The notes: generated by a model from the letters alone, not told the origin. DNA of 64,000 nucleotides from CAWGHZ01 sp963822575 (GCA_963822575.1 CAWGHZ010000007.1:620001-684000), one strand, 5' to 3'; counted from the stretch's first letter, positions 1-8,703 are shown. Numbers and translations: made by a program.

Positions 1-449
1 AGCAGGTCGGGCAATTCCAGCCGGCCGGAGAACCCGACAACTCCGGCGCAGGGGCGGAGCCGGCGCGGCGCGACGAACAGCGACATCATCGTGCCCTGGC
101 TGAACCCGATCAGCGCCAGGTTGCGGTCGGTGAGGCCGCGGCTCGCCAGCTCGGCATCCAGGAACGCGTCGATCAGCCCGGCCGCGCTGCGGATGGCCGG
201 CAGGCGGTTGGCGGGGTCCTGGTCGTACACGTCGAACCACTGGCGGCCGAACCCGGCCATGCGGCACGGGTAGGGTGCGTGCGGCGACAGGAACTCCGCC
301 TCGGGCAGGACGCGGGCGAAATAGGGCGCGAGCCCGATCAGGTCGTTGCCGTCGGCGCCGAACCCGTGCAGCAGCACGACGAGCTGGCGGGGCGCGCCGC
401 CCGCGGCGGGCGGGAAGCCGGGTCCGGCAAGCGGGTCGGGCGTGGCCAT
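1..449 (-). CDS. Carboxylesterase/phospholipase-type alpha/beta hydrolase, C-terminus outside the window
   Basis: About 149 N-terminal residues are visible; the gene runs off the left edge. The protein opens with an oxyanion-loop motif LHGFGADG (residues 27-34) and carries the nucleophile elbow GFSQG (Ser117), the pattern of the phospholipase/carboxylesterase family (Abhydrolase_2), which hydrolyses short-chain esters or lysophospholipids in the cytoplasm. The catalytic Asp and His would lie in the missing part. The start at 449 is fixed by a strong ribosome-binding site (aaggaggcgcc) just upstream. It is divergent from gluQ across a palindromic repeat. The exact substrate cannot be told. Confidence 0.85.
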   Translation of the reverse strand, partial: MATPDPLAGPGFPPAAGGAPRQLVVLLHGFGADGNDLIGLAPYFARVLPEAEFLSPHAPYPCRMAGFGRQWFDVYDQDPANRLPAIRSAAGLIDAFLDAELASRGLTDRNLALIGFSQGTMMSLFVAPRRLRPCAGVVGFSGRLELPDL

Positions 450-504
450 CGGCGCCTCCTTCGGTTCGGCCCGTGATAGCGCGCCCGCCCGCTTGCCGCA
501 ATTG

Positions 505-580
505 CCGTCATCGCGAGCGAAGCGCAGCAATCGAGGCCGAGGTCTGGATCGCTTCGTCGCTCCGCTCCTCGCGATGACGG
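505..580. repeat. REP-like imperfect palindrome between the esterase and gluQ
   Basis: Outer arms ccgtcatcgcgag (505-517) and ctcgcgatgacgg (568-580) are perfect inverted repeats. Inner segments gcgaagcg and cgcttcg also pair. The whole 76 bp would fold into a long hairpin. Repeats of this sequence style (GTCATCGCGAGCGAAGCG) are dispersed intergenic elements in many alphaproteobacteria. It lies in the divergent gap and leaves little room for promoters. Confidence 0.7.
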
Positions 581-594
581 TGTAAAACGCCCCA

Positions 595-1431
595 ATGATT
601 GTTACCCGCTTCGCGCCGAGCCCGACGGGGCCCCTGCATCTCGGCCATGCCCATTCGGCGCTGTTCGCAGCGCGCGCGGCGGGGCCAGCCGGGCGGTTCC
701 TGCTGCAAATCGAGGACATCGACGCCGGAAGGTCACGAGAAGAATACGTCGCGGCCATCGAGGAAGACCTCGCCTGGCTCGGGCTGGCCTGGGAGCGGCC
801 GGTGCGCCGCCAGTCCCGGCACATGGCGGACTACCGTGCCGCGCTGGACCGGCTGGCGGGCGAGGGGCTGGTCTATCCGTGCTTCTGCACCCGTGCCGAG
901 ATACAGACCGAGATCGCCCGCGCCGGCGGTGCGCCGCACGGACCGGACGGGCCCGCCTATCCCGGTACTTGCCGCGCCCTCACCGAAGGCGAGCGGGCGG
1001 AAAGGATCGCGTCCGGCGCGGCCTACGCGGTGCGGCTCGACATGGCCCGGGCGACCGCCCGCACAGGGGCCCTCGAATGGCACGACCGGGGGCGTGGGCG
1101 GATCGCGGCCCATCCGGAGGCGTTCGGCGACGTGGTGCTGGCGCGCAAAGACACGCCGGCAAGCTATCACCTCGCCGTCACGGTGGACGATGCGATCCAG
1201 GGCGTGACCCTGGTGACGCGCGGGGAAGACCTCGTGCCGGCGACCGACATCCACCGGCTGCTGCAAGCTCTCCTGGACCTGCCGGTGCCCGAGTACCATC
1301 ACCACCTTTTGCTGACCGACGAAGCGGGCCGCCGCTTCGCCAAGCGCGACCGCGCCGCCACGCTGCGCGACCTGCGCGAAGCCGGCCGCTCCCCCGCCGA
1401 CGTCCGGGCGCTGGCCGGGTTCCCGAACTGA
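595..1431 (+). CDS. gluQ: Glutamyl-Q tRNA(Asp) synthetase
   Basis: A 278-residue stand-alone paralogue of the GluRS catalytic core, which charges glutamate onto the queuosine base of tRNA(Asp). The N-terminus FAPSPTGPLHLGH holds the HIGH-like motif (HLGH, residues 15-18). Cysteines C96/C98 (CFC) with the YPGTC segment (C126) match the zinc site. A KMSKS-like segment (RFAKRDRA) lies near the C-terminus. The anticodon-binding domain of true GluRS is absent, and the length is typical of GluQ. The start is the ATG directly after the palindromic repeat; the ribosome-binding site is weak. Confidence 0.93.
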   Translation: MIVTRFAPSPTGPLHLGHAHSALFAARAAGPAGRFLLQIEDIDAGRSREEYVAAIEEDLAWLGLAWERPVRRQSRHMADYRAALDRLAGEGLVYPCFCTRAEIQTEIARAGGAPHGPDGPAYPGTCRALTEGERAERIASGAAYAVRLDMARATARTGALEWHDRGRGRIAAHPEAFGDVVLARKDTPASYHLAVTVDDAIQGVTLVTRGEDLVPATDIHRLLQALLDLPVPEYHHHLLLTDEAGRRFAKRDRAATLRDLREAGRSPADVRALAGFPN

Positions 1432-1494
1432 GGCAAAGCCCTCGCGCGGTCCGCGGAAACCCGGTTAAATGAGCCAGGTAGGAGAGAGTGGACC

Positions 1495-2901
1495 ATGGCG
1501 ACGGACGTGAAGAACCTGACCGCGGCGGAGCTGCGCGCGCGGCTCGACCATCCGGTCGTCGACGTCGATGCGCACGTCCTGGAGTGCGATTTCGCGATCT
1601 TCGATTTCGTCCGCCAGGTCGCCGGGCCGGAGATGGCCGCGAAGTACGAGCAGTACGTCAAGGGGTCGCGCCGCAAGCCACCCTACAAGCAGGTGTGGTG
1701 GAACTCGCCCTCGGGTCCGCACACGATCGACCGCGCGACGGTCATGCTGCCGCGCCTCTACCGCCAGCGGCTGGACGACGCCGGCATCGACTTCGCGGTG
1801 GTCTACACGACGCACGGGCTGGGCGCGATGCACATCCCCGACGACGAGATGCGCCGCGCCGCCCACCGCGCACTCAACGCGATGTATGCTGACATGTTCG
1901 GACCGGTGAAGGACCGCCTCACCCCGTCCGCCGTCATCCCGATGCACACGCCGGAGGAGGCGGTCGACGAGCTCGAGTACGCAGTCAACACGCTCGGCCT
2001 CAAGACGGTGACGGTGAACACCGAGATCAGGCGCGAGGGCCGCATGCTCTCGCCCGCGATGGATGACGGCCGTTCCTACGACAAGGTCTGGCAGAAATGT
2101 CTCGACTTGAAGATCTCGGTCGCGTGCCACAACCGGAACCAGGGCGTCGGCACCTCGCGCGCCTCGCCCACCAACTACATCTTCAACCATCTCGGCGGGT
2201 TCTCGCAGGGCGGCGACTTCTTCTGCCGCGCGCTGATCTTCGGCGGAGTGGCGATCCGCTTCCCGGCGCTGCGCTGGGCGTTCCTGGAGGGCGGCGTGCA
2301 CTGGGGCGCCGCGCTCTACAACTCGCTGTTCGAGTATTGGGAGAAGCGCAACATCAAGACGCTGATGGAGAACCTCGATCCCGAGAAGGTCGACGTCGAC
2401 CTCCTGGCCGACATGTTCGGCCAGTACGGCAACGACTATCTCACGGCCGAGCGCATCCGCGCCAACCCGCACCACCCGACCTCGGCCATACCGGGGCCGG
2501 ACAACCGCGCGGTGGACGAATGGGCGGAGTCGGGTATCCGCCGGCCCGGCGACATCCGCGACATGTTCCGCGACAGGTTCTTCTTCGGCTGCGAGGCGGA
2601 CGACCGGATGAACGCGGTGGCGTTCGACACGCGGCTCAACACCTACCGCATCCGGCTCAACGCCATGCTGGGCTCCGACATCGGCCATTGGGACGTGATC
2701 GACATCCGCGACGTGCTGCCCGAGGCGTACGGGCTGGTCGAGGAGGAGCTGCTGAGCCCGGACGATTTCCGCGCCTTCACCTTTTCCAATGCCATCGCGC
2801 TGCACGCGGGCGCCAATCCCGACTTCTTCAAGGGCACGGTGGTCGAGGACGCCGCGGCGAAGGAATTGGCCGCCCGTGCGGCCGGCGGGAAGAAGCGCTA
2901 G
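1495..2901 (+). CDS. Amidohydrolase family protein (Amidohydro_2 / ACMSD-like)
   Basis: A 468-residue metal-dependent hydrolase or decarboxylase of the TIM-barrel amidohydrolase superfamily. The N-terminal motif VDVDAHVLE (D25, H27) is the first metal-binding strand. The His two residues after H27 in the HxH form is a Leu, as in the D-x-D-x-H-x-x-E subgroup. Start chosen at ATG 1495 after ggagagagtggacc. It is first in a plus-strand operon with SDRs, a CoA-transferase and a crotonase, and the next gene starts 2 nt after its stop. The context suggests ring cleavage or decarboxylation in catabolism of a cyclic or aromatic acid; the substrate is unknown. Confidence 0.82.
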   Translation: MATDVKNLTAAELRARLDHPVVDVDAHVLECDFAIFDFVRQVAGPEMAAKYEQYVKGSRRKPPYKQVWWNSPSGPHTIDRATVMLPRLYRQRLDDAGIDFAVVYTTHGLGAMHIPDDEMRRAAHRALNAMYADMFGPVKDRLTPSAVIPMHTPEEAVDELEYAVNTLGLKTVTVNTEIRREGRMLSPAMDDGRSYDKVWQKCLDLKISVACHNRNQGVGTSRASPTNYIFNHLGGFSQGGDFFCRALIFGGVAIRFPALRWAFLEGGVHWGAALYNSLFEYWEKRNIKTLMENLDPEKVDVDLLADMFGQYGNDYLTAERIRANPHHPTSAIPGPDNRAVDEWAESGIRRPGDIRDMFRDRFFFGCEADDRMNAVAFDTRLNTYRIRLNAMLGSDIGHWDVIDIRDVLPEAYGLVEEELLSPDDFRAFTFSNAIALHAGANPDFFKGTVVEDAAAKELAARAAGGKKR

Positions 2902-2903
2902 CG

Positions 2904-3689
2904 ATGGAGCTGGGGCTCGCGGGGAGGACGGCGCTGGTCACCGGCGGCTCCAAGGGGATCGGCTACGCCGTTGCCGAGGAGCTGGCACGCGAGGGGGTGA
3001 GCCTGCATCTCGCCGCGCGCACTTCGCACGAGCTGGAGGCGGCGGCGGCGCGGTTGCGCGACGCGTATGGCGTCGCGGTTACGCCCCATGCGGTGGACCT
3101 GTCCGACCGGGAGGCGCGCGATGCGCTGGCCCGCGACTGCACGGATGTCGATATCCTGGTCAACAACGCCGGAGCGATCCCGGGCGGCGGGATCGCCGCG
3201 GTGGACGAGGACACATGGCGCGCCGCCTGGGATGCCAAGCTGTTCGGCTATGTCGGGCTCACCCGTATCGTCTACAAGGCGATGTGCGCGCGCGGGAAGG
3301 GCGTGATCGTCAACATCGTCGGCGCCGGCGGCATAACCACCAGCGCGGACTATATCTGCGGCGGGCTGAACAACCGTGCGCTGATCCAGTTCACCGTCTC
3401 GCTGGGCGGCGAGAGTGTGTTCCACGGCGTGCGCGTCTGCGGCGTCAACCCGGGCGCGGTCGCGACCGAGCGGCTTGAGGAGCTTCACGCCGTGCGCGCG
3501 GCGGAGGCGCCCGAGGGCGCCGAGGCGTGGCGCGCCACACAGGCCGCGAAATACCCTTACGGCCGGCCGGCGCGGCCGGACGAGGTCGCAGGCATGGTGG
3601 CGTTCCTCGCGTCGGACCGGGCATCCTACGTCTCCGGGGCGATGATGACGGTCGATGGCGGGGTGGTCGCGCGCGGCGGATCGTTGTAA
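2904..3689 (+). CDS. SDR-family oxidoreductase, first of a tandem pair
   Basis: A 261-residue short-chain dehydrogenase/reductase. The Rossmann motif TGGSKGIG (residues 13-20) and NNAG (87-90) are intact, so NAD(P) binding is expected. The active site is atypical: the Tyr is in YICGGLNN (Y150), but the Lys expected four residues later is Gly154, and the Ser normally found after the NI(V/S) strand reads NIVG. The same substitutions occur in the following paralogue, so they are subfamily features rather than decay. Starts 2 nt after the amidohydrolase stop, so translation is probably coupled. Likely acts on a CoA-bound or cyclic intermediate. Confidence 0.85.
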   Translation: MELGLAGRTALVTGGSKGIGYAVAEELAREGVSLHLAARTSHELEAAAARLRDAYGVAVTPHAVDLSDREARDALARDCTDVDILVNNAGAIPGGGIAAVDEDTWRAAWDAKLFGYVGLTRIVYKAMCARGKGVIVNIVGAGGITTSADYICGGLNNRALIQFTVSLGGESVFHGVRVCGVNPGAVATERLEELHAVRAAEAPEGAEAWRATQAAKYPYGRPARPDEVAGMVAFLASDRASYVSGAMMTVDGGVVARGGSL

Positions 3690-3715
3690 GTCAAAACGGA
3701 AAGACGGACCGACAC

Positions 3716-4504
3716 ATGGAACTGGGGCTCAAGGGCAAGACGGCGCTGATCACGGGGGGCTCGAAGGGCATCGGGTTCGCGGTGGCCGAGGAGTTCGCAC
3801 GCGAGGGGGTGAACCTGCACCTCGCGGCGCGCAACGCCGACGAGCTGGCGGAAGCGAAGGCGCGGCTCGGCCAGAATTTCGGCGTCGCGGTCACCACCCA
3901 CGCGGTCGATCTGTCGAAGCGCGACTTGCGCGACGCGCTGGCCCGCGATTGTTCGGGCGTCGACATATTGGTGAACAACGCGGGCGCGGTGCCGGGCGGC
4001 GACCTCGACCAGGTGGACGAGGACCGCTGGCGCGCGGCGTGGGACTTGAAGCTGTTCGGGTATGTCGGCATCTCGCGCATCGTCTACAAGGCGATGTGCG
4101 AGCGCGGCCGCGGCGTCATCGTCAACATCGTCGGCTCGGGCGGCATCACCACCAGCGCGCGGTATATCTGCGGCGGGCCGAACAACGCGGCGCTGATCCA
4201 CTTCACGCATGCGCTGGGCGGCGAGTCGATCCGCCACGGCGTGCGCGTCTGCGGCGTCAACCCCGGCCCGGTCGAGACCGAGCGGCTGATCTTCCTGCGC
4301 AATATCGCCGAGGAGAAGATCCCGCCCACCGAGCGACAGGCGTGGCGCGCCCAGCAGGCAAGCAAATACGCTTACAGCCGCGCGGCGCGGCCCGACGAGG
4401 TGTCGGGCGTCGTCGCATTCCTTGCGTCGGAGCGTGCGTCCTACATCTCGGGCGCCATGCTGACCGTCGACGGTGGGCTCACGGCGCGCGGCGGCGGGCA
4501 GTGA
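3716..4504 (+). CDS. SDR-family oxidoreductase, second of a tandem pair
   Basis: A 262-residue paralogue of the preceding gene, very similar along its whole length (both begin MELGL and share the TGGSKGIG, VDILVNNAGA and DGIRVxGVNPG-type segments), so a tandem duplication is clear. It has the same unusual active site, YICGGPNN, lacking the YxxxK lysine. It could have diverged in substrate or form heteromers with its partner. The CoA-transferase follows after 26 nt in the same operon. Confidence 0.85.
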   Translation: MELGLKGKTALITGGSKGIGFAVAEEFAREGVNLHLAARNADELAEAKARLGQNFGVAVTTHAVDLSKRDLRDALARDCSGVDILVNNAGAVPGGDLDQVDEDRWRAAWDLKLFGYVGISRIVYKAMCERGRGVIVNIVGSGGITTSARYICGGPNNAALIHFTHALGGESIRHGVRVCGVNPGPVETERLIFLRNIAEEKIPPTERQAWRAQQASKYAYSRAARPDEVSGVVAFLASERASYISGAMLTVDGGLTARGGGQ

Positions 4505-4530
4505 CACGCGAACAGGAGTAAGGAGACGCC

Positions 4531-5715
4531 ATGACCGAACCTTCGAAGGCGCTGTCGCGGTTCGCGGTGCTCGACCTCACCCGGGTGCGGGCTGGGCCGA
4601 CTTGCGTGCGCCAGTTCGCCGATTGGGGCGCCAACGTCATCATGGTCGAGATGCCGGAAAGCCTGGGTGCGGACTCGGGCGGGATGGGCCGGCGCGACGG
4701 CTCGGACTTCCAGAACCTGCACCGCAACAAGCGCTCCATCACGCTCGATCTGAAAAAGCCGGAAGGCGTGGCGGTGTTGAAGCGCCTGGTCGAGAAAGCG
4801 GACGTGCTGGTCGAGAACTACCGCCCCGACGTCAAGTTCCGGCTGGGCATCGACTACGAGTCGCTGAAGAAGGTGAACCCGCGCCTCGTCTACACCTCGA
4901 TCTCCGGATTCGGCCAGGACGGGCCATACGCCAAGCGGCCGGGCGTCGACCAGGTGGCGCAGGGCATGTCGGGCCTGATGTCGATCACCGGCGAGCCGGG
5001 CCGCGGCCCGATGCGCGCGGGCATCGCCATCGCCGACATCTCCGGCGGGCTGATGGCGGCGATCGGCACGCTGACAGCGCTTTTGGAGCGCGAGGTGTCG
5101 GGCGAGGGGCAATGGGTGCAGTCCTCGCTCCTGCAGGCCAACATCTTCATCCTCGACTTCCAGGCCGCGCGCTGGACGATGAGCCAGGATCTGCCGAAGC
5201 AGGAAGGCAACAACCATCCCACCGGCGTGCCGACCGGCGTGTTCGAAACGGCGGACACGCCGATCAACCTCGCCCCCACGCCATGGATGTGGGATCGGTT
5301 CTGCGACGCGCTCGGCAAGCCGGAGTTCAAGGACGACCCGGAGATGTCGACGCCGCAAATCCGGCTCAAGAACCGCGCGCGGGTGAACGCGCACGTCGGT
5401 GAAGTGGTGAAGACCAAGCCCAGCAAGTACTGGGTCGATTTGATGAACGAGGCGGGCGTGCCGTGCGGGCCGATCTACACGGTCGACCAGACCTTCGCCG
5501 ACCCGCAGGTGCAGCATCTGAACATGGTGCAGTCGGTCGTCTCGCCCAAGCTCGGCAAGCTCGACCTGGTAGGCCAGCCGGTTAAGCTGTCGCGCACCCC
5601 CTCGGCGCTCGCGAAACCGCCGCCCCAGCGCGGCGAGCACACCGACGAGGTGCTGGGCGAGATCGGCTATTCCGCCGCCGAGATCGCCAGGTTCCACGAG
5701 ACGGGGGTGGTTTGA
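4531..5715 (+). CDS. CaiB/BaiF (family III) CoA-transferase
   Basis: A 394-residue class III CoA-transferase, moving CoA between carboxylic acids by a ping-pong mechanism with an aspartyl-CoA intermediate. The segment GIAIADISGG places the catalytic Asp at residue 169, the same position as in formyl-CoA transferase. GFGQDGPY and the C-terminal GEHTDEVLGE are further family signatures. The start follows an aggagtaaggag ribosome-binding region. It lies downstream of the SDRs and upstream of a crotonase-fold gene, so it likely activates or recycles the pathway acid as its CoA thioester. Confidence 0.9.
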   Translation: MTEPSKALSRFAVLDLTRVRAGPTCVRQFADWGANVIMVEMPESLGADSGGMGRRDGSDFQNLHRNKRSITLDLKKPEGVAVLKRLVEKADVLVENYRPDVKFRLGIDYESLKKVNPRLVYTSISGFGQDGPYAKRPGVDQVAQGMSGLMSITGEPGRGPMRAGIAIADISGGLMAAIGTLTALLEREVSGEGQWVQSSLLQANIFILDFQAARWTMSQDLPKQEGNNHPTGVPTGVFETADTPINLAPTPWMWDRFCDALGKPEFKDDPEMSTPQIRLKNRARVNAHVGEVVKTKPSKYWVDLMNEAGVPCGPIYTVDQTFADPQVQHLNMVQSVVSPKLGKLDLVGQPVKLSRTPSALAKPPPQRGEHTDEVLGEIGYSAAEIARFHETGVV

Positions 5716-5737
5716 TCAACGCATGACCCCCACGCCG

Positions 5738-5762
5738 TCCCTCCCCCTTTCAGGGGGAGGGA
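5738..5762. repeat. Perfect hairpin (11-bp stem, 3-nt loop) after the CoA-transferase
   Basis: Arms TCCCTCCCCCT (5738-5748) and AGGGGGAGGGA (5752-5762) are perfect inverted repeats around TTC. A related imperfect copy follows directly (ggtccctcctcctgcaagggag), and another lies at 12618-12640. These purine/pyrimidine-rich hairpins look like a dispersed repeat family. Here one could act as an intra-operon attenuator or mRNA stabiliser; there is no T-run for a classical terminator. Confidence 0.6.
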
Positions 5763-5840
5763 GATATGGTTCGACCCGCTGGTCCCTCCTCCTGCAAGGG
5801 AGAGGACAGGTGGGAGTCACCGACTGAAGAAGGATTTCGG

Positions 5841-6650
5841 ATGATGGACGGCGCGATCACGCTCGAAACCGACAAGATCCTCGCGCACAGCGAGAACGGC
5901 ATCGGCTGGCTTACCTTCAACAACCCGGCCAAGCACAACGCCATCTCGCTCGAAATGTCGATCGGGGCGAGCCAGGCGCTCGAGGCGTTCGCCGCCGATC
6001 CCGCGGTACGCGTCGTCGTGCTGAAAGGCGCGGGCGAGAAGGCCTTCGTCTCCGGCGCCGACATCTCCGAGTTCGAGAAGAACCGCTCGTCCGCGGCGCA
6101 GGCGGAGAAATACGCCGAGACCTCGGGCGGGCTGTTCACCCGCATCAAGGAGATGGAGAAGCCGACCCTCGCCATGATCCGCGGCTACTGCATGGGCGGC
6201 GGGCTCGCCATCGCCATGGCGTGCGATCTCCGCATCGCCGCGGAGGATTCGGTGTTCGCCATCCCGGCGGCGCGACTTTCGATCGCCTACCGGATGGATT
6301 TCGTGAGCTGGCTGGTCGCGCTGGTCGGCCCGTCGCGCGCCAAGGACATCTTGTTCTCCGCGCGCCGGCTAAAGGCGGACGAGGCGCTCGCCATCGGGCT
6401 CGTCAACCGCGTGCTGCCGGCGGCGGAGCTCGAGGCCAACGCTTCGGACTATTGCGCGACGCTGATCAACAACGCGCCCCTTTCGATCCGCGCATCCAAG
6501 ATCGTCATCGAGGAGCTGGGCAAGGACGAGGGCGCGCGCGACATGGCGCTCGTCCAGCGTGTCACGCGCGAATGCTTCGATAGCGCCGATTTCAAGGAAG
6601 GCCGCACCGCCTTCATGGAGAAGCGCAAGCCCGTCTGGCAGGGGAAGTAG
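5841..6650 (+). CDS. Enoyl-CoA hydratase/isomerase (crotonase) family protein
   Basis: A 269-residue crotonase-fold protein. The oxyanion-hole segments are present (KAFVSGADISEF and GYCMGGGLAIAMACDLRIA), so an acyl-CoA thioester should bind. The two glutamates of hydratases are not apparent: GGGLA replaces GGG-x-E, and the second segment reads AARLSIAYRMDF. A reaction other than hydration (isomerase, hydrolase, decarboxylase or lyase of the same fold) is therefore possible. Start taken at ATG 5841 with the aagaagga ribosome-binding site; an in-frame ATG at 5844 is equally possible. Longer in-frame upstream starts would run through the hairpin repeat. Confidence 0.85.
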   Translation: MMDGAITLETDKILAHSENGIGWLTFNNPAKHNAISLEMSIGASQALEAFAADPAVRVVVLKGAGEKAFVSGADISEFEKNRSSAAQAEKYAETSGGLFTRIKEMEKPTLAMIRGYCMGGGLAIAMACDLRIAAEDSVFAIPAARLSIAYRMDFVSWLVALVGPSRAKDILFSARRLKADEALAIGLVNRVLPAAELEANASDYCATLINNAPLSIRASKIVIEELGKDEGARDMALVQRVTRECFDSADFKEGRTAFMEKRKPVWQGK

Positions 6651-6660
6651 CCTTACCGTC

Positions 6661-8298
6661 ATGGCGCGGCTCGTCCTCACCGGCGGGCGGATCGTCACGC
6701 TCGACCCTGCCGGGCGTATCGCCGAGGCGGTGCTGGTCGACGGCGAGCGCATCGCGGCGGTGGGGAGCCGCGCAGAGATTCGCGATCTTGCCGGGCCCGG
6801 CGCACGCGAACGCGACCTCGCCGGTCGCACCGCCATACCGGGACTGATCGACGCGCACGCCCATCTCGATCGCGAGGGGCTGAAGGACATCCACCCGACC
6901 CTCGCCGGCGCGCGGACGACCGACCAAGTGCTTGACCGCATCCGCGCGCTCGCCGCCAAGGCGGAACCGGGCGAATGGATCGTCACCATGCCGCTCGGCA
7001 GCCCGCCGCAATTTCGCGACGCGCCGCCGGCGCCCGACCGCCATGCGCTCGACCGGGTCGCACCCGACAATCCCATATATATCCGCCCGATCTGGGGCTA
7101 TTGGCGCGACGCGCCGCGCGCCGAGACGCTGGTTTCGGCCGCCAATTCGCGGGCGCTGGCGCTGGCGGGCGTGGGGCGAGCGACCGCCCCGCCGTCGCCG
7201 GCGGTCACGATCTGCCGCGACGCGGCGGGCGAGCCTACCGGCATCTTCGAGGAGCGCACGCAAGCATCGGTGGTCGAGCTCGTGCTGTTCAGCGACATGC
7301 CGCGCTTCACGCCGGGCCAGCGCCGCGCGGGGCTCGCGCGCGCGATGCGCGCCTACAACGCGACGGGCACGACAGCGGTGCATGAGCCGCACGGGATCGC
7401 CGACGAGGTGATGGAGGTCTGGCGCGCAGCGCACCGCGACGAAAGCCTCACGGTTCGCGCGCAGCTCGTCCACAGCCCCGCCTGGACCGGCCTCGATGCG
7501 GACGAACGTCTGCGCGCGGTAGCGGGCTTCGCCGGCAATCGCGGTGACGACTGGCTCCGCGTCGGCGGCATGTTCGTCGAGATCGGGGGCGGGCCGGACA
7601 GCCGCGCGCGCGCCTCCGCGGCGCCTTACACGAGTTGGGCGGGATTCAACTACGACTGCGGCCTGCCGGAGGCCGAGCTGTACCCGATCCTGGTCGCGGC
7701 CGCGCGGCACGGGATACAGGTTTCCGGCCTTACCATGCGCTTCATCAGCATCTTCGATCGCGTCGCAGCCGAGGCGCCGATCGCGGGGCTGCGCTGGATC
7801 GGCCAGCATCTCGGCACCGCGAATGCCGAGGAGGTTGCGCTGCTCCGACGTCACGAGATCGGCATCACGCCGCTGGCTAAGCGCTTCATCGACAAGGAGG
7901 GCAACGCGCCCGGCAACCCCTACGGCAACCCCGCGGACGAAACCTTCATGCCGCTCAACAGCCTGCTCGGCCGGGGCATCCGCGTGGGGCTCGAGACCGA
8001 CAACGTCCCGCCCACTCTGTGGGCGGCGATCCATCAGGTCGTCGCGCGGCGGGACTGCCGCGGCCGCGACGTCGTCCCGGCGAGCGAGAAGCTCACGCGC
8101 GAGCAGGCCCTGCGGGCCGCGACCCTCGGCAGCGCGTCGCTGATGTTCCGTGAAGGCGATCTCGGCTCGATCGAGCCGGGCAAGCAGGCCGACCTCGTGG
8201 CGCTTTCGTCCAATCCGCTGACCTGCGACGAAGACGCGCTCCCGTACATCACGGCCGAGATGACCATGGTCGGCGGCCGCGTGGTCTATGAGCGGTAG
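6661..8298 (+). CDS. Amidohydrolase (YtcJ-like, Amidohydro_3)
   Basis: A 545-residue amidohydrolase with the N-terminal beta-sandwich strand (LTGGRIVTLDPAG), the metal motif HAHLD (H66, H68) and the C-terminal closure GSIEPGKQADLVALS. These are typical of YtcJ-type exo-amidohydrolases that cleave C-N bonds. The start is the ATG 10 nt after the crotonase stop; an in-frame upstream start would overlap that gene by about 90 bp and is less likely. Last gene of the catabolic operon, convergent with the flagellar block across a 9-bp gap. Substrate unknown. Confidence 0.85.
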   Translation: MARLVLTGGRIVTLDPAGRIAEAVLVDGERIAAVGSRAEIRDLAGPGARERDLAGRTAIPGLIDAHAHLDREGLKDIHPTLAGARTTDQVLDRIRALAAKAEPGEWIVTMPLGSPPQFRDAPPAPDRHALDRVAPDNPIYIRPIWGYWRDAPRAETLVSAANSRALALAGVGRATAPPSPAVTICRDAAGEPTGIFEERTQASVVELVLFSDMPRFTPGQRRAGLARAMRAYNATGTTAVHEPHGIADEVMEVWRAAHRDESLTVRAQLVHSPAWTGLDADERLRAVAGFAGNRGDDWLRVGGMFVEIGGGPDSRARASAAPYTSWAGFNYDCGLPEAELYPILVAAARHGIQVSGLTMRFISIFDRVAAEAPIAGLRWIGQHLGTANAEEVALLRRHEIGITPLAKRFIDKEGNAPGNPYGNPADETFMPLNSLLGRGIRVGLETDNVPPTLWAAIHQVVARRDCRGRDVVPASEKLTREQALRAATLGSASLMFREGDLGSIEPGKQADLVALSSNPLTCDEDALPYITAEMTMVGGRVVYER

Positions 8299-8307
8299 GC
8301 TGGCGGC

Positions 8308-8703
8308 TCAGAACGGCGGCAGGACGGAAAGCAGCGGGTCGTTTTCCCAGCCGGGCTGGCAGTCCTCGACCAGCACGGCGTGGCGGTGGGTAACGGCGGG
8401 CGCATCGGCGGCGAGCGCGACCCGCACCCAGCGCGGCACCAGCGCGTTGTTCACGTCGTCGAGCACCGCGGCGGCCAGTGCCTCCAGCGACTTGTGGCGG
8501 ATCCTACCGAGCGCGGCGACGTAGGCGTCGAACCCCGCGACCTCGGCGATCAGCCGGTCGGGCACGTAGTGCAGCGTGAGGTGCGCCGCGCCCTCGCCCA
8601 GCATCACCGCCCCGGCGAGCCGCACCAGGTAGTCGTGCCGCGCGCCCGGGTTGGGCCGCGTCGCGATCCGCTCGCGCGCGGGTGCCAAGGCGGCCTCAAC
8701 CAT
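8308..8703 (-). CDS. Small protein with QueF-like (T-fold) sequence pattern, lacking the catalytic Cys motif
   Basis: A 131-residue protein starting at ATG 8703 inside the flhG stop region (8-nt overlap), so it is translationally coupled to flhG. I see no exact named family. The run LTLHYVPDR (about residues 41-49), a spaced FDAYVAAL, then AVLDDVNNALVPRWVRV matches the order of QueF nitrile reductases (YIPDxK...SLKLYLFSF...NDLxxxxDPRYxEV), which have a tunnelling T-fold. The QueF catalytic CPxTGQPD segment is absent, so it is probably a non-enzymatic or repurposed relative. No signal peptide or membrane segment is seen. Last gene of the flhA-flhF-flhG run. Confidence 0.6.
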   Translation of the reverse strand: MVEAALAPARERIATRPNPGARHDYLVRLAGAVMLGEGAAHLTLHYVPDRLIAEVAGFDAYVAALGRIRHKSLEALAAAVLDDVNNALVPRWVRVALAADAPAVTHRHAVLVEDCQPGWENDPLLSVLPPF

